A DNA stretch of 9,489 nt, taken from assembly GCA_007127655.1 (NCBI GenBank), contig SKYX01000434.1, positions 1 to 9,489 of the forward strand, written 5' to 3'. Positions 6,545 to 9,489 of this stretch are shown here, piece after piece. Origin of the DNA: Desulfonatronum sp. GTDB lineage: Bacteria; Desulfobacterota; Desulfovibrionia; Desulfovibrionales; Desulfonatronaceae. How positions within the stretch are numbered: position 1 is the stretch's first letter; each line of letters begins with the position of its first letter. The notes below the pieces were generated by a model, which was given only the letters and a program-made list of their open reading frames with translations, was not told where the DNA came from and did not search any database. Both the position numbers and the translations under genes were made by a program.

Positions 6545-7342
6545 CTAACCCAGCCAGCGTTTGCGTCGGCGGTAGTGTTTGACGTCGCGGTAACTGCGTT
6601 TTTCTCCGCCGTGGCCCAGTCCGAGGTAGAATTCTTGAACATCCGGATTGTTCAACAGGGACTCCGAAGAACCATCCATGACGATCCGTCCATTTTCCAG
6701 AATGTAGCCGTGCTGGGCTATGCTCAAGGCGGCACGGGCGTTCTGTTCCACTAGCAGAATGGTTACGCCTTCTTCCTTGTTGACCCGTTGGACGATGGTG
6801 AAAATTTCCTCCACCAGCAACGGGGCCAGTCCCAGAGAGGGTTCGTCCAGCAAGAGCAGTTTTGGTTTGGCCATCAGGGCCCGGCCAATGGCCAGCATTT
6901 GCTGTTCTCCGCCGGAAAGGTAGCCGGCAAGCTGTTTGCGGCGTTCCTGAAGGCGGGGGAAGTATTCGTAGACCCGCTTCAAGGACTCGGGGTACTCTGA
7001 GGCCGGGCGGGTGAAGCCACCGCAGCGCAGGTTTTCCTCAACGCTCAGGTCCTCGAAGACGCGCCGACCTTCCATGACCTGGAAGATGCCCTCGCGGACG
7101 ATCTTTTCAGGCAGGGTCTTGTGGATGGGGCGGTCCTGATACATGACCGCGCCCTCGGTGATCTCGCCGTCTTCGGTGCGGATCAGCCCGGATACAGCCT
7201 TGAGGGTGGTGGACTTGCCCGCGCCGTTGGGCCCCAGCAGGGCCGTGATTTGGCCCTGGCGGACCTTCAAGGAAAGGCCTTTGAGCACCAGAATGACGTC
7301 GTTGTAAACGACCTCGAGATTTTCGATTTTCAGCAGGTCCAT
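6545..7342 (-). CDS. livF: ABC transporter ATP-binding protein, LivF type
   Basis: This is one of the two ATPases that power a branched-chain amino acid type (HAAT family) importer at the inner face of the membrane. With the ATG at 7342 it has 265 residues. Seen are Walker A GPNGAGKST (37-45), the Q-loop Gln88, signature LSGGEQQ (142-148), Walker B LLLLDEP (162-168) and VEQN (198-201) at the switch-loop position, as usual in LivF. The C-terminus carries an Arg/Lys-rich tail of about 20 residues (SYRDVKHYRRRKRWLG), longer than E. coli LivF. A GTG 30 nt upstream (7372) is in frame, but the extra residues would come from a repeat array, so I prefer the ATG. Neither start has a good Shine-Dalgarno. 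It is downstream of livK across a palindrome and 3 nt upstream of the kinase gene. The true substrate could be an amino acid, an amide or an organic acid. Confidence 0.93.
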   Translation of the reverse strand: MDLLKIENLEVVYNDVILVLKGLSLKVRQGQITALLGPNGAGKSTTLKAVSGLIRTEDGEITEGAVMYQDRPIHKTLPEKIVREGIFQVMEGRRVFEDLSVEENLRCGGFTRPASEYPESLKRVYEYFPRLQERRKQLAGYLSGGEQQMLAIGRALMAKPKLLLLDEPSLGLAPLLVEEIFTIVQRVNKEEGVTILLVEQNARAALSIAQHGYILENGRIVMDGSSESLLNNPDVQEFYLGLGHGGEKRSYRDVKHYRRRKRWLG

Positions 7343-7359
7343 GGCAGGGTGGTTCAGGG

Positions 7360-7380
7360 GTTCACGGTTCACAGTTCACG
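7360..7380. repeat. Three tandem 7-bp repeats (GTTCACG type)
   Basis: GTTCACG, GTTCACA and GTTCACG follow each other without gaps, then a decayed copy GTTACGG (7381-7387) follows. GTTCAGG (7352-7358) sits one base before the array. In addition GGTTCAGGGG (7351-7360) and GGCTCAGGGG (7386-7395) form an imperfect direct repeat flanking it. The array lies in the livK-livF gap and supplies the in-frame GTG upstream of livF. Function unknown. Confidence 0.75.
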
Positions 7381-7408
7381 GTTACGGCTCAGGGGACTAG
7401 GGGGGAGT

Positions 7409-7432
7409 AGGGGCGGTTCGCGAACCGCCCCT
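7409..7432. repeat. Perfect 24-bp palindrome between livK and livF
   Basis: The left half AGGGGCGGTTCG is exactly the reverse complement of the right half. It starts 7 nt after the livK stop codon, followed on the minus strand by ACTCCCCCC, so there is no U-tract for an intrinsic terminator. In RNA it would give a very stable GC hairpin. Similar GTAGGGGCG-type palindromes occur as dispersed repeats in bacterial genomes, to my recollection, so it may be a REP-like element. Its position after a binding-protein gene fits a 3' mRNA-protecting or attenuating role (inference). Confidence 0.8.
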
Positions 7433-7439
7433 TGTATTT

Positions 7440-8600
7440 CTAATGTCCAAACCACTCCGGGCGTCGCTCCAACTCCTGCTCAGCCACCAGTTCCATGCGA
7501 TCTTCGAAAAGCTGGTAGAGATAGACCACCATGTTCGGTCGGTGATCATCTTCGAAAAAGCTGATCGGCGGGGTCAGGCCCATGGGGTCGAAGTCGCGCA
7601 GGGTCCGGGAGGCGTCCCGAATGGTCGGCCCGGTGACCTTGCCCTGCTCCGCGGCGACGCGGATGGCCTCGGCCATGGTGTACATGGAGGCGAAGCCGCG
7701 GATGTAGTGGATATTCTGGTGGCGGCCGCCGGTGAGTTCCTCGATAACCTTCATGCCCGGAACATCGGCACCATACACCACTGAGGTGTGCAGCCCGTAG
7801 TGTCCGTTGACCGCGGGACCGGCCAGCTTCAGGAGCTGCTCGTCGCTGCCCCAGATGTTGGTGATGAATTTGGCCTGCATGCCGATCTTCTGGGCATCCT
7901 TGAGGATCACCGCGGTGGAGGAGATGGTCCCGCCCACCCAGACATAGTCCGGGGCCAGGCGCTGCATGCGCAGCAATTGACTGGTGGCGTCCATGTCTCC
8001 CAGGCCGACGTTGTCCTCGCCCACCAGCTCAAAGCCCAGTTCCTGGGCAAAGGCCTTGATGGCTGGAATGGGCGCCAGGCCGTAGGGGTGGTTGGGGTAG
8101 AGCAGGCCGAGCTTGATGGGGCGGTCCTCGGTCCAGTTGTCATGGAAGTACTGCAGGGCGGCCCGGGCCTGGGTGGAATAGTCCGCGGCAATGAAGAAGT
8201 TGTAGGGCGCGTTTTTGGGATCGGTCAGGTGCGCGGAATAAGAAGCCGAATAGGTCGGGATCTCGTCCCGGGCCACGAAACGGACCAGGGCTTCCGTGTC
8301 CGCGGTGCCCCAGCCTTGCAGCGCAACCATGCCCTGCCCCTTGAAGCGGTTGTAGGCCGAGATGGCCTGCTGAACGTTGTAGGCGTAGTCCACCTGGAGC
8401 AATTCGACCTTCTGTCCGGCTATGCCGCCTTGCTGGTTCAGATGTTCGACGCAATGCCGGATTCCGTCGGCATACGGCCGACCAACATCGGACGTGGGGC
8501 CGCTCAGATCGGACAACACGCCGATCTTGATCTGGGCCGATCCCGGTGATGCCGCGAACAGCATCAAGGCCGCCGCCACTAAGAAAAGTCCTCGTCTCAT
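7440..8600 (-). CDS. livK: Periplasmic substrate-binding protein of a HAAT/branched-chain amino acid type ABC importer (LivK-like)
   Basis: This protein captures the substrate in the periplasm and delivers it to the LivHM permease. With the start at 8600 it has 386 residues. Residues 1-22 form a Sec signal peptide: MRR, a hydrophobic core, then SPGSA with likely cleavage before QIKIG. There is no lipobox cysteine, so it should be soluble. The mature start IKIGVLSDLSGPTSDVG and the GIAGQKVELLQVDY segment are typical of type-1 periplasmic binding folds (COG0683), and the length is usual. The ligand cannot be told from sequence. The start is chosen at the second Met because AAGGAGG lies 7 nt before it but only 1 nt before the upstream ATG at 8606. 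It lies between the DUF2442 gene (stop about 30 nt upstream) and livF, and is followed at once by a strong palindrome that may raise its mRNA level relative to livF. Confidence 0.93.
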   Translation of the reverse strand: MRRGLFLVAAALMLFAASPGSAQIKIGVLSDLSGPTSDVGRPYADGIRHCVEHLNQQGGIAGQKVELLQVDYAYNVQQAISAYNRFKGQGMVALQGWGTADTEALVRFVARDEIPTYSASYSAHLTDPKNAPYNFFIAADYSTQARAALQYFHDNWTEDRPIKLGLLYPNHPYGLAPIPAIKAFAQELGFELVGEDNVGLGDMDATSQLLRMQRLAPDYVWVGGTISSTAVILKDAQKIGMQAKFITNIWGSDEQLLKLAGPAVNGHYGLHTSVVYGADVPGMKVIEELTGGRHQNIHYIRGFASMYTMAEAIRVAAEQGKVTGPTIRDASRTLRDFDPMGLTPPISFFEDDHRPNMVVYLYQLFEDRMELVAEQELERRPEWFGH

Positions 8601-8607
8601 CTTCATC

Positions 8608-8614
8608 CCTCCTT
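8608..8614 (-). promoter_or_regulatory. Ribosome binding site deciding the livK start
   Basis: AAGGAGG on the minus strand is a near-perfect Shine-Dalgarno. Its distance is 7 nt to the ATG at 8600 and only 1 nt to the ATG at 8606, so the downstream ATG is the better start. A strong site fits the high level expected of a binding protein. Confidence 0.7.
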
Positions 8615-8630
8615 GGAATATGTGGGGAAA

Positions 8631-8936
8631 TCATCCGGAAACAGCAAATGCTGGGGCTGAAGACGTGTTGGACGGTCGGGTGGTGAAATGGTGTTCATCG
8701 TCCAACATCTGCGTTTTCCCGAGCAGTCCGTCAATGGAAATGTCTTCATCAAGAAGCGGCCAGTGGAGCCCATATCCCGAAGGCGTGACTTCAAAAGCCC
8801 GCATCTCCAGTTCAGAAGCATTGGCAAAGGCGGACGACACGTCGCGAAGGTTCACCTCCAAATCGTATCCGTCCACGGTCAGATGGAGGACGCCGTCCAC
8901 GATGCAACGATTCGTGATTATATGATGTTCGTTCAT
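8631..8936 (-). CDS. DUF2442 domain protein
   Basis: This small acidic protein of 101 residues, starting MNEHHIITNRC, has the DUF2442 look: a short beta-rich start, GYDLEVNLRDVSSAFANAS in the middle, then GYGLHWPLLDEDISIDGLLG near 67-86, where the WxxLDEDISIDGLL signature is the recognisable mark. The function of the family is unknown. The start is set at 8936 because its ATG overlaps the DUF4160 stop as ATGA and AAGG lies 8 nt upstream; an earlier in-frame Met at 8966 would give 111 residues but run into the previous gene. DUF4160 and DUF2442 genes are often neighbours, as far as I know, and such small pairs are sometimes proposed as toxin-antitoxin-like modules. That role is not shown here. 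GC is about 53% by hand count, lower than the flanking liv genes. Confidence 0.8.
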   Translation of the reverse strand: MNEHHIITNRCIVDGVLHLTVDGYDLEVNLRDVSSAFANASELEMRAFEVTPSGYGLHWPLLDEDISIDGLLGKTQMLDDEHHFTTRPSNTSSAPAFAVSG

Positions 8937-9190
8937 TGCCGCCGCCTTTTTTGAAAATTGTTCCATTCACTCGTTATAAGATCGAAGTGGTCGAATATGA
9001 TCTTGCGAATTTCCCGCTCATCCTTCGGACTCATGCCGTAGGCATATGCAAGCCGGATATCGTAGCCTACCTCATCAATCCAAAATTTGCACTCTATTTG
9101 CCCTTTTATGCAGTGGACGTGCATCGGTTCGTTGCTTTCATTGGAATAGAAAAAAAGACGCCATCCAAGAAGCTGTAAAATTGTCGGCAT
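8933..9190 (-). CDS. DUF4160 domain protein
   Basis: This small protein of 85 residues matches DUF4160: MPTIL start, GWRLFFYSNESNEPMHVHC (9-27, with the conserved PxHVH core at P22, H24 and H26), then KFWID, a long amphipathic helix with the REIRKIIFDHFDLITSEWNNF pattern (parts seen between 59 and 79), and a basic end RRRQ. Length is normal for the family and its function is unknown. The HxH motif could bind metal or a nucleic acid, but that is a guess. The start lies 4 nt after the livM stop and no strong ribosome site is seen, so translation probably depends on coupling to livM. GC is about 43% by hand count, well below its neighbours, which suggests recent acquisition together with DUF2442. 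Confidence 0.85.
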   Translation of the reverse strand: MPTILQLLGWRLFFYSNESNEPMHVHCIKGQIECKFWIDEVGYDIRLAYAYGMSPKDEREIRKIIFDHFDLITSEWNNFQKRRRQ

Positions 9191-9194
9191 GTTG

Positions 9195-9489
9195 TCAATG
9201 CGCGAATGGATACAGCTTCCAGTACGCCTTGATCAGTCGCCAGCGATGAGCCAGGCCTTCGGGCTCGAAGATCAGGAACAGGACGAGGATCAGGCCGAAG
9301 ATGCCCTCGCGCAGGGCCAGGAAGTACATGCTGATGTTCGGGAAGAACGTCCCGGCCAACTGGGCAAGAGCGCCCAGAAATTCCGGGAGCAAGGTTACGA
9401 AGACCGCGCCGAAAATGCTGCCCAGCACACTGCCCAGGCCACCGATGATGATCATGGCCAGATACTGGATGGAGAGCATGATGTCGAAC
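9195..9489 (-). CDS. livM: Branched-chain amino acid type ABC transporter permease LivM, C-terminal part only
   Basis: About 98 C-terminal residues of an inner-membrane permease are visible; the 5' part lies beyond the right edge, and the frame stays open to the edge (FDI precedes the first visible Met at 9479). The segment LSIQYLAMIIIGGLGSVLGS is the conserved cytoplasmic coupling region of LivM, which contacts the ATPase. It is followed by one membrane span (about IFGAVFVTLLPEFLGAL), a loop, and a last span (GIFGLILVLFLIFEPEGL) ending in the usual FEPEGLAHRW. It should pair with LivH, which is not visible. The unseen LivH and LivG genes may be upstream. The stop is 4 nt before the DUF4160 start. 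Confidence 0.92.
   Translation of the reverse strand, partial: FDIMLSIQYLAMIIIGGLGSVLGSIFGAVFVTLLPEFLGALAQLAGTFFPNISMYFLALREGIFGLILVLFLIFEPEGLAHRWRLIKAYWKLYPFAH

Noticed and set aside
7343..7372. GTG start extending LivF by 10 residues
   Set aside because: The extension is encoded by the heptamer repeats, does not resemble LivF N-termini, and has no Shine-Dalgarno; the ATG at 7342 begins the normal MDLLKIENLEVVY.
7409..7440. Palindrome as an intrinsic terminator of livK
   Set aside because: No U-run follows the stem on the minus strand (it is C-rich), and livF continues on the same strand without a visible promoter.
7788..8549. 253-residue plus-strand frame
   Set aside because: Antisense to livK, which has a signal peptide and a clear family pattern.
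8601..8606. Upstream ATG for livK
   Set aside because: The AAGGAGG site is only 1 nt away, too close for initiation; the ATG at 8600 has ideal spacing.

Overview
All genes recognised here lie on the minus strand, so the cluster is transcribed from high to low coordinates. The DNA is GC-rich (about 60% by eye), with short intergenic gaps and many overlapping or abutting start and stop codons. The mix of a Liv-type ABC importer, soluble multi-PAS kinase signalling, a PleD-like diguanylate cyclase and dTDP-sugar genes suggests a Gram-negative proteobacterium. The importer and kinase style look deltaproteobacterial, possibly Desulfovibrionales-like, but that is an impression and was not tested by any search.

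Region 1 (9489 to 6545) is the downstream part of a branched-chain amino acid type (HAAT family) ABC importer. In transcription order it holds the C-terminal end of a LivM permease, a DUF4160 and DUF2442 gene pair of clearly lower GC, a LivK-type periplasmic binding protein, and a LivF ATPase. LivH and LivG are not in the window and may lie upstream of the right edge. A perfect 24-bp palindrome and a small heptamer repeat array separate livK from livF.

Region 2 (6541 to 1674) is a four-gene signalling cassette that starts 3 nt after the livF stop codon. It encodes a soluble PAS-PAS-PAS histidine kinase whose third PAS carries the FixL-type heme-ligand motif, a stand-alone receiver protein, an HPt-REC-REC-GGDEF diguanylate cyclase, and an HPt protein fused to a degenerate receiver that lacks its phospho-acceptor. 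The last three genes overlap or abut. The likely flow is kinase to receiver to HPt domains to cyclase receivers, with c-di-GMP as output. The gene order suggests, but does not prove, that this relay is co-expressed with the importer.

Region 3 (1531 to 1) begins after a 142-bp gap holding a hairpin. It contains rfbB (dTDP-glucose 4,6-dehydratase) overlapping rfbD (dTDP-4-dehydrorhamnose reductase, cut by the left edge). These belong to dTDP-L-rhamnose synthesis for surface polysaccharide.

I saw no tRNA, rRNA, CRISPR array, transposase or gene-free stretch longer than 300 bases. The most interesting candidate system is the transporter-linked, possibly heme-sensing c-di-GMP phosphorelay with its pseudo-receiver HPt protein.
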